Below the pieces are notes generated by a model. That model saw only the letters and a list, made by a program, of their open reading frames with translations. It had not been told where the DNA came from and searched no databases. Of a stretch of 64,000 nt of DNA, positions 52,725-62,046 are shown one piece after another. The stretch covers positions 1-64,000 of the forward strand of contig CAIWAH010000048.1 in NCBI GenBank assembly GCA_903910585.1, written 5' to 3'. Position numbers and translations under genes: made by a program. The DNA comes from an uncultured Verrucomicrobiota bacterium. GTDB taxonomy: Bacteria; Verrucomicrobiota; Verrucomicrobiia; Limisphaerales; UBA9464. Numbering within the stretch: position 1 is the stretch's first letter; every line of letters starts with the position of its first letter.

Positions 52725-54905
52725 ATGAGGACGCTGAAATGTGGTGCGGCGCGGGCGGCGGTGGCGATGACGGGTGCCCTGGGGGGAGGATTGGCCTCCG
52801 CCTGGGGCGCTGATGGGGCCACCAATGTGGTGGTGCTCGAGAAGATGGAGGTTGTCGGCGAAAGCGAGTCGCAGGCCCTGGTCCAGGAACCGTTTCTGCC
52901 GGACGTCACCGGGGAACGGATCTTCTCGGGGAAACGCACCACCGTGATCGATCTCGACGCCTTTCCCAAGGTGCAGGCCAACAACTATCGGCAGGCCTTG
53001 GCGCTGACGCCGGGACTCCTGTTCTCCGAGGAAACCACGCCGCTGGTGAGCCTTGGCTACCGGGGCATTGGTGAGCCGCACCGTTCGCAGTTTCTGCAGG
53101 TGCTGCGGGACGGCGTGCCGATCCATGCGGATCCGTTCGGGTATCCGGAGGCGTATTTCACCCCGCCGCTGGACGTCGTGGACCGGATCGAGTTCGTCCG
53201 GGGTGGCGGCGCGCTGATGTATGGCCCGCAGCCGGCCGGGGTGCTGAACTATGTCACGCATCAGCCGAGGCAGGACCGCGAATTCTCGGGGCGATCTCAG
53301 CATGTGTTCGGCAGCGACGGGCTCTATTCCACCTACAATGCCGTGGACGGAACCGTCGGCCGGTTGGGCTACCTGGCCTATTTCAACCACCGCGAAGCCG
53401 ACGGATTTCGGACCGCGAACAGCGATTACCGGCTCGATGGCGGACATTTCAAGCTGGTGCTGGATGCGAACCGGGATTCGCGCTGGATGCTCGGCCTGGA
53501 CGCTTACGAGGAGAACCATGGTGAGCCGGGTGGACTTTCGTTCGGCACCGGCGCCAATGACGTCAACTACCTGGCGGATCGCAATCAGGCGTCCCGGAAC
53601 AACGACCGCTTTGCGCTCCGGCGCTACGTGCCGTCGGTCGAGTATCAGCTCAATGCGGACGACAACACGTCGCTGGGCGTGCGCAGTTGGGGCGGCTACT
53701 ATGACCGCTACAGCCGGCGCCAGCGCGGGGGCGGTTTTGGCGTCCGGCCAAACGGCGCTGTGGCCACGACCAACGACATCGAACGGCAGGAGTTTTTCAC
53801 GTTAGGAGTCGAACCGCGGGTCCGGCATGACTGGGAGGCCTGGAGCGGGCAGCACACGCTGACCGCCGGAGTGCAGTATTATCATGTGGATTCCCCGCGC
53901 ACCGACCGGCGGGGAGCCACAGCGGACGCCACGACCGGGGTGCTGTTCCGCGACATGCAGCGGGAGGTCCACTATGGGACCCTGTTCGCGGAGAACCGGT
54001 TTACGTTTGGCCGATTGGCCATCACTCCGGGGTTCCGGTTGGAGAACGTTTCGCAGGATCTGGCGTTGGATAACTTCGATCCGGTCACCGGTGCTTCCAC
54101 GGGTTCACGTTCCAAGGCGAAACTCGACACTGAGCCGTTGGTGGGGATTGGCCTGGCCTTCGATGTGCAACCCCGGATTCAGGCCTACGGAAACGTGTCG
54201 CAGGGATATCGGACCACGGTCTTTACCGAAAGCCTGATACCGACTCCCGGGGCGGTGCTCGACCAGGATCTCGATCCGATGACGAGCTGGACGTATGAGA
54301 TCGGGTTCCGCGGTAACCCGCGGCCGTGGCTGGCGTGGGACACCAGTCTGTTCCTGGTGGACCTCGACAACAAATTCGGCGGCACCGTGACCGCGGGCGG
54401 CCTCACTTCGCTGCGATCGGTGGGGCGGACCGTCAACCAGGGCTGGGACGCAGCGGTCCAGTTCGATGTGATCGGCGCATTGGACGAATGGCGGGAAACC
54501 GACCATGCCGAGACGCTTGGCGCATTCCACCTTTATGCCAATGCGACTCTGCTGGATGCGGAAATCCGTGGCGGTGCTTCGGACGGCCTCAGTCCCCAAT
54601 ATGCGCCGGATTATCTCGTCCGGGCCGGCGTGATCTACCAATGGCACAGCCGGGTGAAACTGGCGTTTCTGGGCACCTTTGTGGCGGAACATTTCGCGAC
54701 CGATGACGAAAATCCGACCCGGCTGATACCCGCCTACATGACGTGGGACCTGACGCTGGAATGGCAGGTCGTGCCCCAGCGCTTTCGGCTGATGGCCGGG
54801 CTGAACAACGTCTTCGACGAGGACTACTTCGCCCGAATCCGGAGCGATGGCATTGACCCCGCCTATGGCCGGAACTTCTACGCCGGCGCCGCCTTGGAGT
54901 TCTGA
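52725..54905 (+). CDS. TonB-dependent outer-membrane receptor
   Basis: Outer-membrane transporter of 726 residues with a signal peptide (about 1-29). The plug domain (about 50-190) contains NNYRQALALTPGLLFSEE, RGIGEPHRSQFLQVLRDGVP and VDRIEFVRGGGALMYGPQPAGVLNYVT. The 22-stranded barrel follows and ends in the classic terminal Phe (AALEF). FhuA/FecA-like plug features suggest a siderophore or similar ligand; the substrate is not known. A TonB-box-like VVVLEKMEVVGE lies before the plug. No TonB-ExbBD genes or ligand-uptake genes are beside it; a respiratory operon follows after 391 bases. Confidence 0.93.
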   Translation: MRTLKCGAARAAVAMTGALGGGLASAWGADGATNVVVLEKMEVVGESESQALVQEPFLPDVTGERIFSGKRTTVIDLDAFPKVQANNYRQALALTPGLLFSEETTPLVSLGYRGIGEPHRSQFLQVLRDGVPIHADPFGYPEAYFTPPLDVVDRIEFVRGGGALMYGPQPAGVLNYVTHQPRQDREFSGRSQHVFGSDGLYSTYNAVDGTVGRLGYLAYFNHREADGFRTANSDYRLDGGHFKLVLDANRDSRWMLGLDAYEENHGEPGGLSFGTGANDVNYLADRNQASRNNDRFALRRYVPSVEYQLNADDNTSLGVRSWGGYYDRYSRRQRGGGFGVRPNGAVATTNDIERQEFFTLGVEPRVRHDWEAWSGQHTLTAGVQYYHVDSPRTDRRGATADATTGVLFRDMQREVHYGTLFAENRFTFGRLAITPGFRLENVSQDLALDNFDPVTGASTGSRSKAKLDTEPLVGIGLAFDVQPRIQAYGNVSQGYRTTVFTESLIPTPGAVLDQDLDPMTSWTYEIGFRGNPRPWLAWDTSLFLVDLDNKFGGTVTAGGLTSLRSVGRTVNQGWDAAVQFDVIGALDEWRETDHAETLGAFHLYANATLLDAEIRGGASDGLSPQYAPDYLVRAGVIYQWHSRVKLAFLGTFVAEHFATDDENPTRLIPAYMTWDLTLEWQVVPQRFRLMAGLNNVFDEDYFARIRSDGIDPAYGRNFYAGAALEF

Positions 54906-54924
54906 TTTCGCCGGCGGGCCCGTC

Positions 54925-54985
54925 GGTTGTAAAATCGCGGTTCAACGGCGGTGTGGCGATTTGCAACCAGTTGGAAATCAACTGG
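54925..54985. other. Paired stem-loops after the TonB receptor gene
   Basis: Two neighbouring inverted repeats: GGTTGTAAAATCGC (54925-54938) with GCGATTTGCAACC (54956-54968), one mismatch and one bulge, and the perfect CCAGTTG-GAAAT-CAACTGG (54967-54985). No T tract follows. They could end the receptor transcript in a factor-dependent way or be operator-like. The surrounding interval 54906-55296 holds no gene I can support. Confidence 0.45.
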
Positions 54986-55041
54986 AAACTGCGGAGTCTC
55001 CCAGTGTGCCCAAAACGAAGGCTTGCACCGTAAGCCGAGCT

Positions 55042-55057
55042 TGTGATTTTTTTCACG
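55042..55057. promoter_or_regulatory. CRP/FNR-family-like dyad
   Basis: TGTGA (55042-55046), six T, TCACG (55053-55057). Nine of ten half-site bases agree with the E. coli CRP consensus TGTGA-N6-TCACA. It lies 240 bases before actA, adjacent to another dyad. A cAMP or redox/oxygen-responsive CRP/FNR-type regulator of the respiratory operon is a reasonable inference; no regulator gene is in the window. Confidence 0.5.
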
Positions 55058-55059
55058 AA

Positions 55060-55075
55060 CTGTTCGCGCGAACAG
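55060..55075. promoter_or_regulatory. Perfect 16-bp palindrome matching the LexA-type motif TGTTC-N4-GAACA
   Basis: CTGTTCGCGCGAACAG is a perfect palindrome. Its core TGTTC-GCGC-GAACA equals the motif that, as I recall, was described for LexA of Verrucomicrobia. It starts two bases after the CRP-like dyad. An SOS-type site before alternative complex III genes would be unexpected, so another regulator with a similar palindrome is possible. The exact symmetry makes chance unlikely but not impossible in GC-rich DNA. Confidence 0.5.
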
Positions 55076-55296
55076 GTCAACCACGCCGAACCCGGGTTTT
55101 TTGGCGGCTAATTGGCCGGATTAAGGGGCCGAAAACCGTGGATTTGGGGTGAGTTTGCGTTTGAGCGCGTCCTGCTAAGGCGACATAGGCTTCCTGCCGA
55201 CAGTCAGGAGTCCTTTCCGGATTGAGCACGAAATCGAACCAAATGCGGCGGCTGGTCCCGGGAAACGGGCCGGTATCGCCGCCACATTGCTGACCG

Positions 55297-55932
55297 ATGC
55301 CACAAATTTTCCCCAAATGGGCCAACCAGTTGGCCCCGAAACTCGGTCTCCTTGCCGTGTTGGTCGGCACGGTGGCGATGGCGGGTGTGACCTATTACCT
55401 GACCCCGAAATACACGCGGGTCGGTTATCAGCCGAAGCAGCCGGTGGCGTTTTCCCACAAGATCCACAACGAGCAGCTCGGGATCGATTGCCGCTACTGC
55501 CACAACAACGTGGACGGCTCCTGGTTCTCCAACATTCCGGCGGCCTCCACCTGCATGAACTGCCACAGCCTCATCCTGAAGGATGACCCGAAGCTGGCGC
55601 TCGTGCGGGAGTCGTTTGCGACCGGCAAGCCGATCCCGTGGGTGCAGATCCACAAGGTTCCGGATTACGTCTATTTCAACCACTCCGTCCACGTGAACCG
55701 GGGCATCTCGTGTGTGCATTGCCACGGCGAGATCAACCAGATGGACGAAGTGCAGCACGCGAAACCGCTTTCGATGTCCTTCTGCCTCGATTGCCATCGT
55801 GCTCCCGATCAGAAGATCCGCCCCGTGGATCTGGTGACCCAGCTCGACTGGAAAGGCCAGGTTGACGGCAAACAATTGGTCCATGACTGGAAGGTCCAGC
55901 CCGGCCAGAGCTGCTCCACCTGCCACCGCTGA
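55297..55932 (+). CDS. actA: Alternative complex III subunit ActA, pentahaem cytochrome c
   Basis: Subunit of the quinol:electron-acceptor oxidoreductase complex, 211 residues. An N-terminal membrane anchor (about 14-35) is followed by five CxxCH haem sites: CRYCH (about 65), CMNCH (about 86), CVHCH (about 139), CLDCH (about 163) and CSTCH (about 206). It relays electrons on the periplasmic side to cytochrome c or the oxidase. ATG 55297 is the first gene of an operon reaching beyond the window edge, with actB 21 bases downstream. The length and haem number fit the family. Confidence 0.95.
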   Translation: MPQIFPKWANQLAPKLGLLAVLVGTVAMAGVTYYLTPKYTRVGYQPKQPVAFSHKIHNEQLGIDCRYCHNNVDGSWFSNIPAASTCMNCHSLILKDDPKLALVRESFATGKPIPWVQIHKVPDYVYFNHSVHVNRGISCVHCHGEINQMDEVQHAKPLSMSFCLDCHRAPDQKIRPVDLVTQLDWKGQVDGKQLVHDWKVQPGQSCSTCHR

Positions 55933-55953
55933 TTTTACCGGCCTGCTACGCTG

Positions 55954-58900
55954 ATGAAGACGATCCCACCGCCTTGCCCCGAGCCGGAATCCGGCCCGAA
56001 ATACTGGCGTTCGCTCGCCCAGCTCAACGAACAGCCGGAAGTCCGGCAGTGGATTGAGCAGGAGTTTCCCGCCGGTGCCAGCCTGGCGCCGGAAGGTGAA
56101 AGCCGCCGCGACTGGATGAAGCTCATGTCCGCCAGTTTCATGCTGGCGGGCCTTGGTGGAGTGGGAGCCGGATGCCGGCGCCCCGAGGAGCAGTTCCTGC
56201 CCTTCGGCAAACAGCCGGAAAACTACGTGCACGGCGGCTGGCAGCATTTCGCGACCGCGTTTCCCATCCGCGGCACCGCGGTGCCGGTGCTGGTCAAGTC
56301 CACCGACGGCCGGCCGGTGAAGATCGAGCCGAATGACAAGCATCCGGATGCTTCGGGCACCGACTCGCTCGTGCAGGCTTCCGTGCTCGGGCTTTACGAT
56401 CCCGACCGGGCGCATCGCCACACCCTGAACGGCAGCGATGCCAAGCTGACGGCCGTGCAGGACGGGTTGGCGGCCTTGGCGAAGAAGTTTGCCGGAAACG
56501 CCGGCGAAGGGCTCTACATCCTTGCCGAACGCAGCAGCTCGCCGACTCGGGCCCGCCTTCAGGTCCAGCTCGCCGACAAGCTGTCCAAGGCCCGCTGGGT
56601 CAACTACGAGGCCGTGGACTTCGCGGTCGCCCGGGTGGCCGCCTCGACCGCCTTTGCGGCCGATGTCCAGCCGTTCTACAAGCTGGGTTCAGCCAAACGG
56701 ATCCTGTCGCTGGATGCGGATTTCCTCGGCACCGAGCTGGAATCGGCGCGCTACGGCCGCGGCTTTGCCCGTGGCCGCAAGCCCGGCGACGACATGAACC
56801 GCCTGTATGCGGTCGAGTCGCTGATGACTCTGACCGGCGGTCAGGCCGATCACCGGCTGCGGGTCAAGCCCAGCGATGTCGTCAAGGTGGCTGCGCAAGT
56901 CGCGAGCTTCATCATCACCGGCGGCGAACTCGGCAATGCGCTCAGGACGTTGGCGCAGGGTTCGCCGGCCCCTGCCAAATGGGCCGAGGAGTGCGCGAGC
57001 GATCTGGCTTCGAAGAAGGGTGAAGCCGTGGTGCTGGCAGGTTATGCCCAGCCGCTCGCGGTGCAGCTGATTGCCTTGGCGCTGAACGAAGTCCTGGGTG
57101 CGGTCGGCAAGACCGTCGAACTGCACAAGGCGGAGCAGCCGGCCGACACCGGCAGCATTTTGGAACTGGCGGCGGCCCTGAAGTCCGGCGGCGTGGACAC
57201 CTTGGTCATTCTCGGTGGCAATCCGGCCTACAATGCTCCGGCCGATGCCGACTTCGCCAACGTGACCAAGCTGGCGAAGACAATTGTCCGGCTGGGGGCC
57301 TACGAGGACGAGACCGCGGCGTTGCGGGGCAAGGAAGCTACCTGGCATCTCGCGGCCGCCCACTACCTCGAGTCGTGGGGCGACGCCCGGACCAGTGACG
57401 GTTCGGTGGTGCCGATCCAGCCGCTGATTGAGCCGCTGTTCGGTGGTCTCACGGAAATAGAGGTGCTCAGCCGCCTGCTGGGTGCGGAGAAGCCGTCGGC
57501 TTACGAGCAGGTGCGGGAAACGTTCAAGGGACTGGCCAGCGCGGACGAAAACGCGTGGAAGAAGTTCCTGTTCCAGGGCTTTTTGGACGACTCCGCCGCG
57601 AAGCCCGTGTCAGCCAGTTTGGACGCCGGCAAAGTCGCCGGAGTGCTGGCGGCCTACAAGCCGGCCAAGTCCGAGGGATTTGAAGTCGTCCTGGCGCGGG
57701 ATGCCAAGGTGGACGATGGCCGTTACAGCAACAACGGCTGGTTGCAGGAACTGCCCGATCCGGTCACGAAGGTGACGTGGGAGAACGTGATTGTCGTTTC
57801 GCCCAAGACCGGAAAGGAGCTGGGCGTAAGCGGCCAGGGCAAGGGTGACAAGGCTGACAATTCCCAGGCTCACGACGGGCAATACAATCAGGCCTTCCTG
57901 AAGGTTTCCGTGAACGGTGTGGCCGTCGAAGGTCCGGTTTGGATTCAGCCGGGCTTGGCCGATGGGGTTGTCGGCCTGGCCTTGGGCTACGGTCGGAAAG
58001 TGGTCGGCCGGGTTGGCCGGAACTGCGGGTATGACGCCTACGCGCTTTTCCAGAGTGCCAGCCGGCACTTGGTCGCCGGGGCCAAGGTCGAAAAGGTCTT
58101 CCGCAAGCAATACCTCGGCGTCACCCAGGAGCACGGCCTGATGGAAGGCCGCCCGGTGATCCGCGAAGCCAATCTGGACCAGTTCAAGGCGAAGCCGGAG
58201 TTCGCCAAGAACATGGACTTGGACGCGCACTTGCCGCACTTCGTCCCCCGGGAGGACGACAACGATCCGAAGAGTCCGCTCAAGAACATCTACAAGCATC
58301 CCTACAAGCAGAATCCCTTCACCAAGTCGGAGATTCACCAGTGGGGCATGGTGCTGGATTTGGCGAGCTGCACCGGCTGCTCGGCCTGTGTGATCGCCTG
58401 CCAGGCCGAGAACAACATCCCCATCGTCGGCAAGGCGCAGGTCATGCGCGGCCGCGAGATGCACTGGATGCGCATCGACCGCTACTACAGCCACGATCCG
58501 GCGTCGGATGTGACCGCGGAGACCGCCGCGGCCGACCCCCAGATGGCGGTCCAGCCGATGTTCTGCCAGCACTGCGAAAGCGCGCCGTGCGAAAGCGTCT
58601 GCCCGGCGAACGCGACGGTTCACGACGAGGAAGGTCTCAACGTAATGGCCTACAACCGCTGCATCGGCACGCGGTATTGCGCCAACAACTGCCCGTATAA
58701 GGTCCGGCGCTTCAACTTCTTCGACTACAACAAGCGGGAAACTGCCTACGGCAGCGGCAAGGGGAACTTCTTCTTCAACGTCGAGGATCCCCTGTATCAC
58801 GGTCCGCTCGGCAAGAACCGCAATGCCGATCCGGAGTGGGAGATCATCAAGCTGGTGAAAAACCCCGACGTCACGGTCCGCATGCGCGGTGTGATGGAGA

Positions 58901-59319
58901 AATGCACCTTCTGCGTGCAGCGGATCGAGCAGGCCAAGATCGCGCAGAAGAACAAGGCGAAGGGCAGCGGCGACGTGCGCGTGCCGGATGGAACCGTCAA
59001 GACGGCGTGTCAGCAGGCCTGTCCTGCCGAGGCCATCACATTCGGTAACATGCTCGACCCGGAGAGCGCGGTCAGCAAGCTGAAGCAGGACGTGCGGGAT
59101 TACACCGTGCTCGGCTTCCTCGATAACAAGCCCCGCGTCACCTATCTGGCGCGTGTGCGCAACCCGAATCCGAAGATGCCGGAATCGCCCAAGACCCCGG
59201 ATTCACAGCGCGACTACGAACGATTCCGCCACGAGAACCCGTTTGAAGAACATGGTGCCGGACATGGCCAAGACGAGAAACACGCCGCCTTGCCGGCCAG
59301 CCAGAAAGGAGCCGCGTAA
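55954..59319 (+). CDS. actB: Alternative complex III subunit ActB (molybdopterin-like plus iron-sulfur fusion)
   Basis: Protein of 1121 residues. A Tat-like twin-arginine stretch [18 protein letters not shown] (about 50-67) targets it to the periplasmic face. Residues about 75-760 resemble a molybdopterin oxidoreductase fold that in ActB carries no cofactor. The iron-sulfur part starts near residue 800. Cysteine clusters are [45 protein letters not shown] and CQQACP, giving three [4Fe-4S] and one [3Fe-4S] as in known ActB. The two halves are one chain here, as is usual. The stop TAA overlaps the actC ATG (TAATG). Confidence 0.96.
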   Translation: MKTIPPPCPEPESGPKYWRSLAQLNEQPEVRQWIEQEFPAGASLAPEGESRRDWMKLMSASFMLAGLGGVGAGCRRPEEQFLPFGKQPENYVHGGWQHFATAFPIRGTAVPVLVKSTDGRPVKIEPNDKHPDASGTDSLVQASVLGLYDPDRAHRHTLNGSDAKLTAVQDGLAALAKKFAGNAGEGLYILAERSSSPTRARLQVQLADKLSKARWVNYEAVDFAVARVAASTAFAADVQPFYKLGSAKRILSLDADFLGTELESARYGRGFARGRKPGDDMNRLYAVESLMTLTGGQADHRLRVKPSDVVKVAAQVASFIITGGELGNALRTLAQGSPAPAKWAEECASDLASKKGEAVVLAGYAQPLAVQLIALALNEVLGAVGKTVELHKAEQPADTGSILELAAALKSGGVDTLVILGGNPAYNAPADADFANVTKLAKTIVRLGAYEDETAALRGKEATWHLAAAHYLESWGDARTSDGSVVPIQPLIEPLFGGLTEIEVLSRLLGAEKPSAYEQVRETFKGLASADENAWKKFLFQGFLDDSAAKPVSASLDAGKVAGVLAAYKPAKSEGFEVVLARDAKVDDGRYSNNGWLQELPDPVTKVTWENVIVVSPKTGKELGVSGQGKGDKADNSQAHDGQYNQAFLKVSVNGVAVEGPVWIQPGLADGVVGLALGYGRKVVGRVGRNCGYDAYALFQSASRHLVAGAKVEKVFRKQYLGVTQEHGLMEGRPVIREANLDQFKAKPEFAKNMDLDAHLPHFVPREDDNDPKSPLKNIYKHPYKQNPFTKSEIHQWGMVLDLASCTGCSACVIACQAENNIPIVGKAQVMRGREMHWMRIDRYYSHDPASDVTAETAAADPQMAVQPMFCQHCESAPCESVCPANATVHDEEGLNVMAYNRCIGTRYCANNCPYKVRRFNFFDYNKRETAYGSGKGNFFFNVEDPLYHGPLGKNRNADPEWEIIKLVKNPDVTVRMRGVMEKCTFCVQRIEQAKIAQKNKAKGSGDVRVPDGTVKTACQQACPAEAITFGNMLDPESAVSKLKQDVRDYTVLGFLDNKPRVTYLARVRNPNPKMPESPKTPDSQRDYERFRHENPFEEHGAGHGQDEKHAALPASQKGAA

Positions 59320-60800
59320 TGGCTAAAGCCGCCGCCATCCCCGCCGGGGTCGCCGCCAAGGCGGATTCACACGACCATCACGCGCCGCCGCAGCTGAAGG
59401 TCGCCGAGCCGCCCAAGGAACTGGAGCGCGAGCCACTGGTGCTCAACAACCGTTCGCTGACGTGGATCACGGACGCCATCGCCGGCGTCTGCGAGAAGCC
59501 GATGCCGAAGTGGTGGTGGCCGGCCTTCATCCTCAGCGCGGGCACGATGGGCATGATGTTCTCGCTCATCGCCTACCTGATCTCGACCGGCGTCGGTGTC
59601 TGGGGTCTGAACCAGCCCGCCGATTGGGCGTGGGACATCACGAACTTCGTCTTCTGGATCGGCATCGGCCACGCGGGCACGCTGATCTCCGCGGTGCTCT
59701 GCCTGCTGCGGCAGAAGTGGCGGACCTCGATCAACCGCGCCGCCGAAGCAATGACCATCTTTGCCGTGGCGTGCGCCGGTATCTTCCCGGTGGTGCATAC
59801 GGGCCGTGTCTGGTTTGCGCTGTTCCCGGGCTACCTGATTCCGTTCCCGAATTCGAATGGCATTTGGCCGCAGTTCCGCTCGCCGCTGCTGTGGGACGTG
59901 TTCGCCGTCTCCACCTACGGCACGGTCTCGTTGCTGTTCTGGTATACGGGTCTGATACCCGACCTCGCCACGCTCCGTGACCGGGCGACACACAAGGTTC
60001 GCCGGTTCTTCTACGGGCTGTTCTCGCTGGGTTGGACCGGCTCGAACCGCCACTGGAGCAACTACGAGAAGGCTTACCTCATCCTCGCCGGCCTGAGCAC
60101 GCCCCTGGTGCTCTCCGTGCACTCGATCGTGTCGTTCGACTTCGCGGTGTCGCAGGTTCCCGGCTGGCACACGACCATCTTCCCGCCCTACTTCGTCGCC
60201 GGCGCGATCTTTTCCGGCTTCGGCATGGTGCTGACGCTGATGATCCCAATGCGGGCGCTGTTCAACCTGCACGACATCATCACCACCCGGCACATCGAGC
60301 TGATGTGCAAGGTGCTGCTCGCGACCGGTTCCATCGTGGGTTACGCCTACGGGATGGAGTTCTTCATCGCGTGGTATGGCGGCAGCCCCTACGAGCTCTA
60401 TGCCTTCAAGAACCGCGCGTTCGGCCCCTACTGGTGGAGCTACTGGAGCATGATCACCTGCAACGTGATCAGCCCGCACTTCTTCTGGTTCAAGAAACTC
60501 CGCACCAACGTGGTGTTCGTCTGGATCGTGTCGTGCTTCGTCAATGTGGGCATGTGGTTCGAGCGCTTCGTGATCATCGTCACCTCGCTGCATCGCGACT
60601 ACCTGCCGTCGAGCTGGGGTTATTTCACTCCGACTTGGGTGGACGTGTTCACCTTCGTCGGCAGCTTCGGCCTCTTCATGACGCTGTTCCTGCTGTTCAT
60701 CCGCTTCCTCCCGGCGATCTCGATCACCGAGGTGAAGGCGGTGACACCGCAGGCCGATCCGCATCATCCGCTCGGCGGCGCGAAGGGGCACCATCACTGA
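59319..60800 (+). CDS. actC: Alternative complex III subunit ActC (NrfD/PsrC-like)
   Basis: Integral membrane subunit of 493 residues with about ten helices, a member of the NrfD/PsrC family that carries the quinol site. The N-terminus is a soluble Ala/His/Pro-rich stretch; [20 protein letters not shown] leads to the first helix. Conserved parts include [73 protein letters not shown] and [20 protein letters not shown]. The start codon overlaps the actB stop, with AGAAAGGA upstream as ribosome-binding site. Confidence 0.95.
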   Translation: MAKAAAIPAGVAAKADSHDHHAPPQLKVAEPPKELEREPLVLNNRSLTWITDAIAGVCEKPMPKWWWPAFILSAGTMGMMFSLIAYLISTGVGVWGLNQPADWAWDITNFVFWIGIGHAGTLISAVLCLLRQKWRTSINRAAEAMTIFAVACAGIFPVVHTGRVWFALFPGYLIPFPNSNGIWPQFRSPLLWDVFAVSTYGTVSLLFWYTGLIPDLATLRDRATHKVRRFFYGLFSLGWTGSNRHWSNYEKAYLILAGLSTPLVLSVHSIVSFDFAVSQVPGWHTTIFPPYFVAGAIFSGFGMVLTLMIPMRALFNLHDIITTRHIELMCKVLLATGSIVGYAYGMEFFIAWYGGSPYELYAFKNRAFGPYWWSYWSMITCNVISPHFFWFKKLRTNVVFVWIVSCFVNVGMWFERFVIIVTSLHRDYLPSSWGYFTPTWVDVFTFVGSFGLFMTLFLLFIRFLPAISITEVKAVTPQADPHHPLGGAKGHHH

Positions 60801-60812
60801 GCAAGGAAACGA

Positions 60813-61355
60813 ATGAGCGCTAAACCTCTTGGCCTCCTGGCCCAGTTTGAGACCGCGGCGGACATCATGAATGCCGCGCTCGCCGTGCGGGATGCCGGCT
60901 TCAAAAAGTGGGACGTGTTCACGCCGTTCCCGATCCACGGGATGGACGACGCCATGGCCCTGCCCAACTCGAAGGTGGGTTACTTCACCTTCGCGGGCGG
61001 CCTCACCGGCTTCTTCACCGGCATGAGCATGATCTGGTTCATGAACAAGTTCGACTACCCGCTGGTGGTCGGCGGCAAACCGCTGTTCACCCCGCTGTTC
61101 GCTTTCCCGGTGAGCTACGAACTGACCATCCTGCTGAGCGCCTTCGGCACGCTCTTCGGCCTCGCGCTGCTCAACCGTCTGCCGAAGCTGCACAATCCGC
61201 TGTTCGCCTCCGAACGGTTCAAGCGGGCGACGAACGACAAGTTCTTCGTCTTTGTGGAAACCGCCGACCCGAAATTCTCGGAAACTGAGACCCGCGCCCT
61301 GCTGGAAAAGCTGGGCGCCTCGGCCATCGAGGAAATCCAGGACACGAAGGACTGA
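60813..61355 (+). CDS. actD: Alternative complex III subunit ActD (DUF3341)
   Basis: Membrane subunit of 180 residues. It begins with a cytoplasmic domain (GLLAQFETAADIMNAALAVRDAGFKKWDVFTPFPIHGMDDAM). Two membrane helices follow (about 58-78 and 93-113), then a C-terminal ferredoxin-like part with FKRATNDKFFVFVETADPKFSETETRALLEKLGA. This DUF3341 layout is characteristic of ActD. ATG 60813 is 12 bases after actC, and actE starts 3 bases after its stop. Confidence 0.94.
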   Translation: MSAKPLGLLAQFETAADIMNAALAVRDAGFKKWDVFTPFPIHGMDDAMALPNSKVGYFTFAGGLTGFFTGMSMIWFMNKFDYPLVVGGKPLFTPLFAFPVSYELTILLSAFGTLFGLALLNRLPKLHNPLFASERFKRATNDKFFVFVETADPKFSETETRALLEKLGASAIEEIQDTKD

Positions 61356-61358
61356 GCC

Positions 61359-62042
61359 ATGTTTGAGAAAATCGCCCTCTTCTTTCTGTCACTGCTCGGC
61401 AGCCGCTTCAAGGTGACCGTGGGTCTCTTCGCCCTCACCGTGGTTGCGGTGGTTTCCGTCGCCGGTTTCCGTGGCTCCGCCACCCGCCGGACCCCGATCG
61501 AACTCTTCCCGGACATGGACCGGCAGCCCAAGCTGCGGCCCCAGACTGCCAGCGCCTTCGCCGCCTTCGCCGACGGCCGCAGTTCCCGCACCGTTCCGGT
61601 CGGGACGGTGGCCCAGCGCCGTGGCTTCTCCGAAAACGCCTACTGGGAGGACAACGCCTTCAACACCGGCAAGGACAACGGCGCCTTCGTTGAGGTCGGC
61701 CCCCTGCCGGTCACCGCCGAATTCCTCGCGCGTGGTCAGCAGCGGTTCAACATCTACTGCCAGCCCTGCCATGGCGCGCAGGCCGACGGCAATGGCGGCA
61801 TCACCAAGAAGCTCGGCATGAGCACCGTCGCCAACCTGATGGACCCGCGCATCATCAAGATGAACGACGGCGAGATCTTCAACACCATCACCCACGGCAA
61901 GGCCACCATGATGGGCTACGCGACCCAGGTTCCGCCTGAGGACCGTTGGGCCATCATCGCCTACGTCCGGGCGCTGCAGCTCAGCCGGCTTGGATTTGAA
62001 GCCGATGTGCCCGCTCCTGAACTGGCCAAACTGAAGAAGTAA
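61359..62042 (+). CDS. actE: Alternative complex III subunit ActE, monohaem cytochrome c
   Basis: Membrane-anchored cytochrome of 227 residues. One N-terminal helix (about 18-38) is followed by a c-type domain with haem site YCQPCHGAQADGNG (about 133-146) and a probable Met ligand in KATMMGYATQVPPEDRW. It accepts electrons from the ActA/ActB side and can pass them on to an oxidase. It lies 3 bases after actD and 4 before actF. Confidence 0.95.
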   Translation: MFEKIALFFLSLLGSRFKVTVGLFALTVVAVVSVAGFRGSATRRTPIELFPDMDRQPKLRPQTASAFAAFADGRSSRTVPVGTVAQRRGFSENAYWEDNAFNTGKDNGAFVEVGPLPVTAEFLARGQQRFNIYCQPCHGAQADGNGGITKKLGMSTVANLMDPRIIKMNDGEIFNTITHGKATMMGYATQVPPEDRWAIIAYVRALQLSRLGFEADVPAPELAKLKK

Positions 62043-62046
62043 CCCC

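Noticed and set aside
59367-61193. 608-codon minus-strand frame opposite actC/actD
   Set aside because: Glu/Arg/His-rich shadow of membrane-protein genes; actC and actD are certain.
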